Of a stretch of 64,000 nucleotides of DNA, positions 22,906-35,900 are shown one piece after another. Numbering within the stretch: the first letter of the stretch is position 1; every line of letters begins with the position of its first letter. Source of the DNA: Pelodera strongyloides (Eukaryota > Nematoda > Chromadorea > Rhabditida > Rhabditidae); contig JAANDG010000051.1 in assembly GCA_036852015.1 (NCBI GenBank), positions 372,001 to 436,000 of the forward strand, given 5' to 3'. A model generated the notes under the pieces. The model saw only the letters and a list, made by a program, of their open reading frames with translations. It was not told the DNA's origin and did no database searches. The position numbers and the translations under genes were made by a program.

Positions 22906-25607
22906 TTTGTGGACGTAATTATAATTAGATTTAATTGTAAATTACCCTTTCAAGGCGCAACTATATCGTAGACGAGGAATTACTCAGTTTTATAATACTC
23001 TCGTAACACTTTGTTACTTGTCCAGTATTTTCTATATATAAAAGGTGGGCTACAAGCGAGTGACGCAAATTGCCAAAGCGCAAAACAGTATGTAATAACC
23101 TTTTAAGACATTTGAAGTGTATAAAACTGTTTACCGAAAGGCGAAAATAAAATGCTTTGAATGGAATCTCACTTTATTTCTTCGGTTTTCTCTTTTTTAA
23201 ACATTCCACGTCACGATCTTAAGCACCAGGGGAAGCGTCTTTGGACAGGATATTTTTACTAACAGTATAATGTCCTGGCAGTTAGCTTAATGCTTTTAGG
23301 CGTCAGCATCGTGGGCCTAGCTAGGCCGAAGTTTAGGCAGTATAACAGCCGGTTGTTGAAAAGTATGTTGGACACTGTATTCCCATGTATCGTATGCAAA
23401 TAAACTACGCGAGTCTTATTATATTCATTTGCACACAACATATGGGAATGCATTTGTCCGAAATATGATTAGCGAGTAAGACACAAGAAAACCTAGTTCT
23501 AGTATGTTGTAAGATAGTAATCAACTTGAAAATAAAATTTTAACAAAGTAATAGTAGCTCAAATAAAAACTCTTTCCACCGTTATTTTAGAGTGGAATTA
23601 TTTTGGACGACGAACTTATTGTTGAGGTTTTTTATACTAAACGGTCACGTGAAAAGCGTGAGAAAATTAGCCTTTTTGAACAATTATTTCAATTATGTAA
23701 TCGCTTATTATTAGTATTAGGAACGTTTTTCTCAGTAAGTGGACAGTTTTAATCCGCATACCTGATTTTAACTAAATTACAATAATAAGACAGCGCAGAG
23801 CATCTCTTGTCCATATTTTTTATATCATTTTTCGATGTTTGCTATGTTATATCGCATTAAAGCGAAATACCGGCCGGTTTTTGAAACGCATCGTGGAGAA
23901 CTGCATTCTTATGTATTTATGCGATGTGAGGTCTAATTGGGGTCTATTTTTTACGCCAAATTATGTTCATTTGCATATGACGCATAAGAATGTTGGTGTA
24001 CTCGATGCGTTTCAAAAACCCGCCGGTATTTCGCTTTAAAAGTAAAACATCTTGTGAATTGTATAGTCTGTCTAACGGAACACTATTGAGGGTCCGATTA
24101 ACATCAGCGAACCAATTAATATCATCGATACAAACTCGTGGTCATGAGAGAGACCATATTGTTTAAAAATATAAATAGTTTGAATTGAATTGCCAGCTGA
24201 ACCCATCAAAATCCCGTAAAAAAAAGCAAATTGAAAAGCATCAAAAGATAATGAAAAAATGATTGCACGCGGTTCATGAAGCGGCAACAGGGCACATGTA
24301 ACATGTATTTCTGCAAAGATGGTTGTCAATGAGATACGCACAGAAGGGAAAGCAATTTGCACATTTCACAAACCACGTGCAATTCCGCTTTGAACTAGGT
24401 CTTATTCGCTTTGTTTTATTCATTTCGTTCAGCTTCTGACTACACTTTACTACTAAAAGAAATTCTCCGTTGGATAAATGTTTTCCTCCCGTACTATAGG
24501 GAACTAGTTATACGTAAGTATTACCCTATATATTTCCTGTATTACTGTATGCATTTGACGAAATGGAAAATTCTTATTTCCGTAGTTTCCGCAATAACAA
24601 CAAAGGAAAACTGATTTGAAGCAAACATGCATTGTACCTTGTATCTTTTTTTTTAATGAATTTTAAGAGTGAGCTAATTATGTTAGCGCCACAACATGCT
24701 ACTTACGCCGTGTACCTATAAAATTGTAATACTTGCGTATCACCCGCATAAATTCCAATTTAATAGTTCAATCAGAAAAACAACCAGGAACTGAGTTATG
24801 TCCGTTTTATTAAAAGTTTAAACCATAAATAAACGGACATTTTTATTAACCACTTCAAAGAAAACCGGAAATTACATCGGCGTAAAAGTGTGATTTCTAT
24901 AGATGAAAATAAATTAAACAAGCCCAGAGGTACGGTTGTTAGGCACATATACATATTAGACCAATTGAGTTTATATATGTTTGAATCTAGCGCAATGCGA
25001 TTTTTACTTGAGCTTTCGATACATTTGCTCCTCAATTTATTTTTAAATTTGTTGTGAAATATTCTATGAGCGACTTATGTAACGATCCGGTTGCTTGTCT
25101 CGCCTTCTGTATTTAAAGCGGTATAATGGTGTTTGTGTCTGTCTGTGCGTTTCCGGCACAGGAGGACATAGAAATGTGCATACATGTGATGGGAATGTGC
25201 ACTTGTGCAGCATACTTTACAAACCACGTTCATTCACACGCTCATAGGCTACAGGCTGGCTCATTCATCGTCTACGTATCTAGAATTTTACACGTCACTT
25301 TATTTTTAACGACATAGCTGCAGAATTAGAACTGCAAATGTTCTAAAAAGTGCTTATTAATCTCTTACAATTCGAAATAGCGAGACCTTGTGCGTATGTT
25401 ACGTATGTGTTATGTACAAATTGCCGGTTGTTTGCCTGTGATAGTTGATATTTTCAGACAAAGGATACTGTATACTGTGCGTGTGCGTTGTGGCTAGGCT
25501 CGTTATGTCGTGCAGGTTATCTATATTCTAAGAAGCATATCTGAAGTATCTTCTGAAGTTACGCTACGACCTAAGCGTTATTTCTTGCAATTATATAACT
25601 TGAAGCA
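22906..25607. other. Intergenic region between copy B and the chemoreceptor
   Basis: No gene is supported. It contains a family 1 MITE (23,855-24,039) and a CACGTG-type family 7 element ending near 24,394 (ACCACGTGCAATTCCGCTTTG). A TTAAAGCGGTATAATGG start at about 25,111 may be another family 7 relic. Confidence 0.5.
23855..24039. mobile_element. MITE, family 1
   Basis: TTAAAGCGAAATACCGGCCG left end and CCGCCGGTATTTCGCTTTAA right end; the interior carries ATTTGCAT. Confidence 0.92.
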
Positions 25608-28600
25608 ATGGAAGGTAAAAAAACATTAATTTTTTGGCTGTGCATGGGACATCTATTATGGCTGAGGAAAAGCTACAGTTTCGTTTGTTTCTTGGTAGCA
25701 TTTTTGTTCAGGTTATGTTTATGCTTTCCATACATACACTGACAAAACTCGAATGGTGCGCGATGAAGCCATGGCGCAAAAATTTCGCGCAATGAATGTA
25801 CGAACGGTGCGCGGCAGCTTTGCCCAACCGTGCGGCGAGATTTTCGCGGAAGGGTGCTCAGTGATACTCCCGATAGCTATGCCAAAGTCTGGCAAACTCT
25901 GAGCGAAATGCGCGACGAGCTGTGGGCGCACTTGCGTCATCAAAGTTTGGCATAGCAGCCAGCATCACTTTTTTTGTATGTAAACACTTTTCATTTCAGA
26001 TTTTCCCCTTTTCATCGTTCAACTAATATTTATCATCTGGGATGTTTACTACATTTTTATGTTGACTATTAGAGGCCCGAAGCGAAAGCATACAGTGCAT
26101 ATGATCTCGAAAAGCAATGGTAAATTTTGCGTAATTTATATATTTTACGCAGCCGGTGGCATATATTTTGTTGTTGGTACGCGATGTCCGCAGCGCTTCC
26201 TTTCCTGTACACGTTGAGCAATTGGAAGCATATCGGCATATCTAATTAAAATACATTTCAAAACATGCTCGTTCTTTGCGATCAGAAATGTTTGAGCGTA
26301 GATAAAAAAAAATTGGAAATTCTACTTTTGGACAGTTTTAGCACAATTAGCACAGTTCAAATTACAGCATTCTACGGGTTTCTAGCGCTCACCACCGACA
26401 TTTTATACGATGAAGTGAGAAAGGTATGTTCGGTTTACGTATTCTTATCGCAGACATATTTAGCCTGCCCTTAGCGTTCGCGCTCGCATCGAAAAATGTG
26501 TGCGAGGGAATCGCCGCGCACACAAAGAATGTGCAAGGCTGACGCGACGCGTGCTACTTATTAGCAACTGTAACGAAAATTTCGTCATAAAAATAAGTTT
26601 AAGTTAAAAGTAAAAGATTCAACATCTTTTTAGGGAGAATTGTGGATCGAATATGGCTATTTGGCGATTTTATTCTCAGTTTGCGGCGCTTTTTCATGCG
26701 CCGCGTATCTCATTGGCAACTTCTTTATCCATGTGAATCGATATACGGCACTAGCTTATTATAGCAAATATAATAGGGTATTGGAGATCAAATATTTTCT
26801 TTTATTTAGAGCCCGGTTTACAGTGCTATTAGTCAACGAGCACCCAGATCTTCTCTGTTAAAACAACCTAAGAACATGGCCATCAAAAATATAAATTTAG
26901 TCCTGTAAGAAGTTATAATACCAGTAAGATTCTGTGATCAATAGAAAAAATCTGTGTAAAAATCCCCACTTGGCACCATGTTTGTTCATAAGTAAGGCCC
27001 CCCTTTACGTAAAGTAGTTCGGAAACTATCAAACGCGTCCCGGTTCCAGCCGAAGACGTCGGGCGATTCTCACCTGGCACTGGCGCTCGTCGCCTAATGC
27101 TCAGGACCTCTGCAGAGCCAGCCATACGTTTTGAAACCCTGTATTGACCCGCCCGTGAAACAGGCGCTCTGCGCAAGTAAAAGATTTATTTATTTTTAGT
27201 TGTGGACGACCAGAAACATATACATTGTTATATTTCTCCAGTTTTTCATTGCGTTCATTTTACATGCGCATTTGATATTCGTCAAACCAATTTATGCAAA
27301 TACCTCATACGGATTCACGTATATTGGATATACAGAGATAAACAGTCTGGTATGTTCATGAAACAGATTAAAGCTATATAACATCCGGTTTTTGAACCGC
27401 AAACAGTCTGGTATGTTCATGCAACAGATTAAAGCTATATAACATCCGGTTTTTCAACCGTATGTAAACAACATTTGCGGCGCGAATTTTAGTCTAGCTA
27501 TATTCGTTTGCATATGCAATGCAGTTATCCAGCATGGTTTGAAAAACCGGCCGTTATGTCGCTTCAAACTCCCCTGTTGTTCTACGGTACGTTGTGCCGC
27601 AAATGCGCCACAAATGCGCCACAAAAACTTGGGTACAAATTTCAAGCGCAGAACGTAGGGCAGGCATGAAAGTCTTTTAGTATATACTTTCAGATTAATC
27701 GCTATATAAAAGTCATATTATACGCATTTCACGGTACGGTCGGGTTGGCGTTGAATATTAGCACCTTTGCCAAACTACTCACTTACAAAAAGGTATTACT
27801 TATAGATTCTTTTATGCCGATTGTAAGTTCTTTTCTACACCAAAAATGGGAGAATTTGACCGGTGCGCGGCCGATCAAAAGTTGTAACGCCAAATACCGC
27901 GCGGCACTCAATTATGGATCTGATGCTGACATATGGTGGGCTGCGGTCGCGCTTTTGTGCAAAATTCATTCGCTTACACCGGGCGCACAACTGACTAACA
28001 CACTGTATCTCCTTCATGTTTTACCTCATCGAATTTATTTGTTTATCCCAGGCCGGACGTTCTGACTACATCTATCAGCGTAACCTATCCCTTTACGGCC
28101 TAAGTGCCCTAGTGGACGCCCTGCCTATGGCCTACTATAATATGGTGAAAATGGTGGCCCTCTGGACTGGAGACAACACAATTACAATTCACATTAATGA
28201 TTTTGTATGTTTAATCTTCTCAAACCAGTTACAATTATTTATAATAACTGCGCTTTACAAAACTCTCCGCTTAAACTCCCCCACGTGTTATATGCAAATT
28301 CCATTATGCGCCCTTTTTACACACGATTACACACCAACACACGTTTCGAAACCACGTGTCATACCGCTTTAAAATTTCACAAACCTACATTTCAGCGTTC
28401 ACTAATCTTCATCATCTTCTTTCAATTCAACAATATATGTTTGGTCGTTCTTTGTGCTGATATCCGAGATATCCTTTTTTTTAGAAAAGGCAAATCAGAA
28501 CCGCTACTCACTGTGAATACAGTACTCCCAGCCACACAATCCTTTCAGGACGTCAACGCCAGAATCAGTAGCACAGTCTTAGCAAAAAAACGTTTCACTT

Positions 28601-28608
28601 TAACTTAG
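25608..28608 (+). CDS. Seven-transmembrane serpentine chemoreceptor (nematode Srg/Srv-like)
   Basis: Eight exons with consistent phases encode 335 aa: 25608-25614, 26000-26119, 26302-26423, 26634-26777, 27200-27349, 27694-27792, 28052-28204 and 28396-28608. The first coding exon is only ATG-GAA-G. Seven hydrophobic segments are visible: FPLFIVQLIFIIWDVYYIF, VQITAFYGFLAL, WIEYGYLAILFSVCGAFSC, IYIVIFLQFFIAFIL, VILYAFHGTVGLALNI, LYGLSALVDALPMAYYNM and SLIFIIFFQFNNICLVVL. They are followed by RDILFF and a polar tail. The NRYTAL end of TM3 occupies the DRY position, and length and architecture fit nematode serpentine receptors of the Srg superfamily. That assignment is by overall likeness, not by search. 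Such receptors sense chemicals in sensory-neuron membranes. Introns contain short GC-rich segments and MITE relics. Confidence 0.8.
27340..27461 (+). repeat. 61-bp tandem duplication over a splice donor
   Basis: The exon end AACAGTCTG|GTATGTTCATG and the following intron bases to TTTTTGAACCGC recur 61 bp later with two or three changes. The donor of chemoreceptor exon 5 is therefore present twice. Confidence 0.85.
27425..27570. mobile_element. Diverged family 1 MITE
   Basis: Inverted ends ATTAAAGCTATATAACATCC / AACCGGCCGTTATGTCGCTT in intron 5 of the chemoreceptor. Confidence 0.6.
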
Positions 28609-29290
28609 AATAGTGTTTTAAAATAGTTCAGACTCCCAACCTAAGCATAGCCGCGCACACTTGCCAAGACGCTAGAATTAGCAGCACAATTTTAGCACAA
28701 AAGCGCCACACTTGACTACTTATTCGTCCGCAAATACAGTGGTAAAATATTGTTAGCTTTAAAGCTGTCAGTGGGAAAAGATTTTTTTAACCTATTGGAA
28801 CCATCTTCCTAAAAATTAGTTCTCCCCGTGTGTGCGACGTACAAGTGGCGGATGCGCGGCGCACCAAAATTAAGCGAATAACGCGAGGCCCACACAGTTT
28901 CCCGCGTAGCTAACACGTGGATGCGCCTAAAATTCCCCTATCAATGTCTGTGACCATTTCAGTTCCATCCCTTACTATATTTTAAATACCTTTATTTGTT
29001 GACTAGACTTATTCGTCCGCAAATACATTGATAAAATATTCTTAGCTGTAGCTATTTTAAACACCTTTACTACAATACAATCACACAATAAAATAAAAAT
29101 GTTTATTATTAAGTACAAACAGTTTTGTCATGCATTCGAAACAACAAATCAAAACATATTTACAATACATTGGAACAAACTAAAAAGGGACTATTCAGAA
29201 AACGGCGATGAACCGCTTTTTCCTCATAAATGAATACAGGTCTCACAAGTCGGTGCCTTCAGAGTCTTTTGAATGTCATTCACGTTTACG

Positions 29291-29446
29291 TTAAAGCGGT
29301 GCGGTACGTGATTTACGAAGCTTATACTCGGTAACTGAATTTCCATGTCAAGATAGCACACAAAAGAACACAATTTGCGATTTTCACGTAACATATGAAC
29401 AAGGGGCATCTCCTTGCTTCGTAGACCACGCGCACTAGCGCTTTAA
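29291..29446. mobile_element. MITE, family 7 (CACGTG-type ends)
   Basis: Starts TTAAAGCGGTGCGGTACGTG and ends CACGCGCACTAGCGCTTTAA; resembles 34,501-34,623. Confidence 0.7.
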
Positions 29447-29688
29447 CTCAATAGGCACCAGCCAGTAAGTCCCTTACCATATCTCCAGTGTTGATCACAG
29501 TCTAATCACAAAAAAAAACATCTCCCACGATAATAAAATAACTATAATAAAACAAAAATTTTCAAACAAAAACCAGAAGTAATCGAGACCCGAAGATAGT
29601 CGTATTGCTTTCAGAAAGTATTGGAAAATGGAAATAAATAAAATTTGGAGAAAACTTTAAAGGGAGAGGGAGGGCTACGAACAAAGGC

Positions 29689-29790
29689 TTAAAATGGCAT
29701 GACACGTGGTTGCGAAACAAATGTTGCAGCCGGAACGGGTGCACAGAAAGACATCATACTTTCACAAATCACGTGTCATACCTCTTTGAA
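29689..29790. mobile_element. MITE, family 7 relative
   Basis: Starts TTAAAATGGCATGACACGTG and ends CACGTGTCATACCTCTTTGAA. Confidence 0.65.
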
Positions 29791-30596
29791 ACCACTCTAA
29801 CAAATAACAATCCGTTTAGCCTCCCCCCCCCCCATATAAAAAGCTACCCAACAGTCCTAAATTACAAACTAGATGACAGCCAATAATACATGAAATGCAC
29901 TAACAAGCAAAGGTAGCAAAGAACACAGAGTGAAACAGACCTCGTCGATGATATAAAACCAGAAATAAGTTCTATACAAAAAAAAAGTAATAATAAAAGT
30001 GAACGTGAAATATATATGTAGGTAGCATAAGGCTCAACCAAGAAAGGACGAATAAGTCTGGGGTCTGGGCACACCAGCTAAAGGAACCTAACACTAAGGA
30101 ATAAGGGCAATGATACGATACCGTAGTCCAAACGAGAGCGAGAACAAATAGAACAATATACCTTGCCTTGCATGAGACGAACTGTAGTCTGTATCTTGGA
30201 GTTCTAATCCACGCTATCTACAGTACCCCAAGTACGGTAAGGTAAGATATAATGCCAACGTTGCCCTCTTTTGGACAAATAAAATGCAAATCTTATCACA
30301 AGGCTGATATGCGACAGGAACTGACCCCCTGCTTCGGAAACGGAAAATATTTCAATAGCATACCCACCTTACATGTGTAATTTTTGACAAACACCTCGAC
30401 TAGCTTACACATACAACAACGCAATGATTCGCGACAGAATACCTATACAGATAGAAAAATGATCTCGGTGATTGCGCCAAATCTTCGCCAGGTCCTCGCA
30501 AAACGATATATACACATTGAACTTGAACTTGCGAAAATCTGGAGAACATTGAGCAACTTGCGAGGCGTCCCGACTTTCCTTCGCCGCCCAATCATC

Positions 30597-30766
30597 TTAA
30601 AGCGAAATACCGACCGCTTTTTGAAAATTCGAGTACAGCAGCATTATTGCAACTTATACATAAACTAGAATAAAAAATCGAGCTAAATTCGAGTAAATTA
30701 GCTTAAATACGTAAGAATTCAGTTGTCCACGACGCGTTTCAAAAACCGGCCGGTATTTCGCTTTAA
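30597..30766. mobile_element. MITE, family 1
   Basis: Ends TTAAAGCGAAATACCGACCG / CCGGCCGGTATTTCGCTTTAA. Lies just downstream of ERO1. Confidence 0.9.
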
Positions 30767-30826
30767 TATGGAAGTTACCGACATTTAAAGGGGATGGACA
30801 CGGTTGTCAGAGAAATTCAATCATCA

Positions 30827-32870
30827 TCACAACTCGTCCTTGTAGTTGGGCACCATCTCCTTCCTGAACTCGCCAACCTCACGGATACTTGACGAGTACC
30901 GGCCGAAACTTTGGAACAGTGAGACCACCTCGTTTCTGGAAAACAACAATAATGATATACCAATGAACACCAAAACACCAAAAGGCTGAGTAATTAGCCA
31001 GGTAATCTATTCGTACAACGCCCCGAACTAATTAGTAATGAGATCCAAAAAAAACATAGTCACGTATCCTACATTTCTAGAATATACGGCTATATTTAAA
31101 GGCAGAACGCAACAACTCAAATATGATAGATTAGGAAAGGTAAGCTAAGTTGGTATGTAGCACCCTGTCGTAAGTACAACAGTACAATACAGTACCTCGT
31201 CAACTGGAACGGAGGTCCGGGCGGGTGATTTGAATTATGATAGTGCGAGTACGGTAGATCCGAGAAGAGAATCTTCAACGCTGTGCCCATTCCGTGCGTT
31301 TGAACCTGAAAGGTTTACAGTGACAGTAACCGGACCCGAACACAGCACTCATCGATTACCAGCCCACTCGCTAACCACTCGGCTACCGCTCAATTCCTGC
31401 GAATCATAAACTATTAAAGCGAAATACCGGCCGGTTTTTGAAACACATCGAGTACATCAGCATTCGTATGCAGCTTATGCAAATGAATATAAATTATATT
31501 AAAAAAACGAGCTAAATTCTAGCAACATTGCATACGTAGGAATCCAGCTATCCATTATGCGTTTCAAAAACCGGCTTGTGCTTTGCTTTAACATTCAATA
31601 AAAAAAACAATAAACAAAACACCCACCTTTCCCCACAATCTGCACTTGTCACATCCGACACAGTCCATGATTCGGGAGATATTGACAAAATGTGAGCGGA
31701 ACTCCTCGCGCAGTTCACGCGCCTGCGCTTCGTTACCCTAAAGATGCACATTTACAGAAACATAGAAACATTAAACACCAGTTACTTTTTAAAAGCGCAC
31801 GCGCCACGCCCCCATTTTCTGACATTCAATTTTCTCTCTGTATGATTTCAAAAAGTGTGCCAAATGTGCGCCAAAATTTTCGCCGTGCATCATTTTTCCG
31901 TGGCACTTTGTGCAGCAGTAAGGATCAGTACAAACGAACAGTGAATCCACCAACCGTGAACATTTCCATTTCATCAAAATGGTCGGGATGTTGTTGAATT
32001 ATCTCCAGCAATTCTTCGACCGCAGTTTTCGTCTCTTGGTCGTCCTGGAAAACTTCTACCCTTACCATTTAAAGCGAAATAACGGCCGGTTTTTGAAACA
32101 CCGAGTGCATGAGTATTCCTATTTAGCTTATGCAAATGAACATAATTTGGAATAAAAAGTCGAGCTAAATTCGAGCAAATCAGCATAAACACGTAAGAAT
32201 TCAGTTGCCCACAATGCGTTTCAAAAACCGGTCGATAATTCGCTTTAAACACTAGTTACTTGAATGACCATTGGAGGTCGGAGACGTTGTAAAAGCGAAA
32301 TACCGGCCTGTTTTTGAAATGCATCGTGGATAACTGAATTCTTAATCCTTACGTATTTATGCTAATTTGCTCGGATTTGGCTCAATTATTTATTCTAATT
32401 TATGTTCATTTGCATAAGCCGCATAAGAATGCTGGTCTACTCGGTGTTTCCAGAATGGGCCGGTACTTCCGTTTAAAACGTTGCGTCGTGAAGTGAAACG
32501 TCCTAGCAAAAACCTGTCGATGTGTACACTTCATAGGGCCTAAGCTTACATTTGCACTATTTTTACCCTTACTCTCCTACCTTTACCATTACCAGCCACA
32601 TCTCCATAAAAAAGCATGCGATCCGGCAAATTGCCGAATTAAACTAAACTATGTTCGCACTCTACCTTTAAAATTTCATACACTAGTGCTTATACCTTTA
32701 CGCATAATTCTTGTTGTTGACACTGTTTATATTTTTAATTAAAAAATCCCTTTACCTTCTCATTTCCAGTGTAGAACAATTCTTTCTGCAAATAAGGAGC
32801 CGCTTTGAGTAGAGCTCGCAATTCTAGTAGATAGGCGAAGTAGACATTTCGCAGCCTGAAATTGAAATTA

Positions 32871-32928
<58 letters not shown>

Positions 32929-32931
32929 TAA

Positions 32932-32964
<33 letters not shown>

Positions 32965-35900
32965 TAATAATAATAATAATACCTCTGTGGTCCCTCCCAA
33001 CTCCACTTTGTTCCAAAGCGTCCGGCGAACATTTCCGTATTTCGGAACCAAGATCCGGAGCCAAACCCACCCGGGGCTGAAATGGTTGAGCATGAAACGA
33101 TTATGTTCATAAGAATTGGGTGAACCCATTTGGTGACGGTTCAGTTTTTTTCGTGGGCCTGCCGCGTCAAAATCTTGATCAATTTTTAACGAAAACCGTC
33201 ATCCGATGTCACCAAATGTCCAAATGGTCATGAACCAGGCACCATATGGTTCTTTCGGTAAAAACCATTGTGATGGGTCAACGACTTGTTTTTTTATGTG
33301 GTTTCGGCAAATATTTCGTTTTCCTGTATTATTTGGTGTGTTTACCTTATTCCTGCGATGTGAAGCACCATACCTTAGAATTTTCATAGATATAAAAATA
33401 GTTTATTTTTACCGTTTCCGTCAATATCCCCCTACAGTTAGCAGATTATGATTGACCAGGAACGCGGTAGTCGTATCAAAGCAATTAGCATACCTGGCTT
33501 ATAATTATGCGCGGCAATTGAGATAGTAATGGCCGAGTGAAGACCTGAGATCAACCGGTAGAACACCCTCTTCTCGAGGCACAAACCTAAAAAGACAACC
33601 GTGTAACTTCTTTAAAAGCGGCATTGGATGTGGTTTTGAAACGCTTACTGAACAAATGCATGTCCATGTATTACATGCAAATTTCAGTGCACCCGGCACA
33701 GAATGTTATACAATTTGCATATAATATATGGGAATGTAGTTGCCCATCAAACCACTCTATCGGGAACACTGGGATTTGAAAGTTGAAAGTAAAGAATTAC
33801 ACAGTGGTCCCACAAATTTACAAAATCGAAAGTTCCGTTCCAACATGGACAAAACACTCCGTACAGACATTACACACCACATAACTATAACGCACAAACT
33901 TAAAATATAGAGAAAAAGAACAACCACTCACTTAACTTTTTCCCTGAAAGTATATGAGAGCCAATAAATGGAAAAAAATAAACAAAGGTATGACCGGACA
34001 CAACCCCTAAATGAATCTAAAAAATGCTAAAAGAAAACAAGTCAAACAAGAGCGACAGTAAGACACATGCAGCAACACACACACATAAGCAACAGAGTTA
34101 CAGAGTAAATAAGAGCGGTGCAACATATTCTAATACAACGTATGCTAAATATCTTGTTGCACAGACATATGACACAACATTACACACCTCAACAACAAAA
34201 GCCAACACATGACACAAAGATACACAACTCAACAGCAAAAACCAACACCGTAAACCCACCGGGGAGGGCCAACAAAAAGGGGGCGGGCCCTGGCTCACAT
34301 ATCTCCCTACTTTTTACAAAATTTGCATACGGAATTCTCTCCACATCACGACAATTCAACAACAAAATCAAACTTTTCCAACCAATTCGTAGTTCACAAC
34401 GTACCTTCTGTCAAAAAAAAGAACAAAGTTATTTTTTTCAATGACACTCTAACATAATTAAAAGGTAAAAAAAGAACCTAGGAACAATTATCGTAACGAG
34501 TTAAAGCGGTATTGCACGTGGATACTAGTTCACAAACTGTGTCATATTACGGCACCTTCGCATAAAATACACCAGTACATGGAAATACAGATCGTTTACA
34601 GACCACGTGCAATAACGCTTTAAACGAGATCCCCCACCACCAAATTTTAAAAGCAAAACTAAGGAACAGGCAAGGAGCAACTTAAATAACTTAAAATGAA
34701 CAACACATGATCTACAATAACCTACTTCCCAATTCAAATCATAGTACACTAGTCTTGGAATTCAATCAAGGAATCAAGAGTGTATAAATGGTGGATTTTA
34801 ATTTGTTATATGAAGCAGTTAGTATTGAAGTAGTGCGTAATTAGTATATACTAGCAGCTATAGCGTTAAAGCGAAATACCGGCAGGTTTTTGAAATGCAT
34901 CGAGTACACCATCATTCTTACGCAGCTTATGCAATGAACATAAATTAGAATAAAAAATCGGGTAACTTTGCATAAATACTTAAGAATTTAGTTTTCCACG
35001 ATGCGTTTCAAAAACCGGCCGGTATTTCGCTTTAAATGTACTACTAATAATAGAAAATAATAATAAATTTAAAAAACTCACCAAGATTGTTGGGATGGGT
35101 CAAAAAGTTCTTGTCGAACTTCGGATCGGGCCTGGAATGGCACAGATTAGTTTGAAACTATAAATCAACGTCACTGACCTAATATCACCTGGGCATACGA
35201 TGATATGGTTCTATACAAGAAAGTTCTTCCAACACACGCCAAACTTCAATCAATAGCAACATACTACGTTCCGTTTTACTCTATAATAATGTACAACATC
35301 GTATCTCCCTATTGAACAAACACAGTGCACCGTTATGAACGTAAATGCATTAAATGAATGAGTGCAGGGCAAGCCTATTTACGCAAGGAAATGTTCAATG
35401 GCCTCCGGAACTGGAAGGAAACCAGAAACCCAAAGAAAATAAACTCCCACTTGAAACAATTCTCCTGATATATGCTCTTCCACACTCTCAGCGCACTGTC
35501 TCCCTTGTATCCAGTATATCGTTCCGGATTCTTGGTTAGGTCCACATAATGCATATCCGAGCAGTCTTCATCTATAATAAAGATTTTATCAATTAAAGTG
35601 GATCATTGAAAAGTAAAGAAAAAAGCTAAACCGAAAGTGTCAAAGTCGTCTCAGCTCATATGCTTACAGGGACATAATTATAATAAACTATTGCCGTGCT
35701 CGATCCGGGCGGAGTTAAAACATCAAGGTGAAATGATGTACACTTGTGTCAACCTAGGTAAACTACCAAAACCTAAAGTCAGAGCAACTTCGCACACTGG
35801 TACTGCTACTGCCCGTCTCTGTGTTTATTATCAGTAATTGCGCATAATCTTACAGACCTATATACACGCAATAAAAATGTAAAAAATATAAATTTCAAAT

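Larger units (their letters stand above)
28609..30826. other. Convergent intergenic region between the chemoreceptor and ERO1
   Basis: No coding exon is supported. It holds two family 7 elements, a poly-C tract at about 29,823-29,834 and a family 1 MITE 61 bp beyond the ERO1 stop codon. Confidence 0.55.

Noticed and set aside
24072..24362. 96-aa minus-strand frame with hydrophobic segments
   Set aside because: About half of it overlaps a family 7 (CACGTG-type) element, and no partner exon was found. The remaining ~60 residues look helical but are not enough to call a gene.
32735..33129. Overlapping minus-strand frames rich in Y, I or L runs
   Set aside because: They are translations of the (TAA)n microsatellite in ERO1 intron 8 joined to the true exons 8 and 9.
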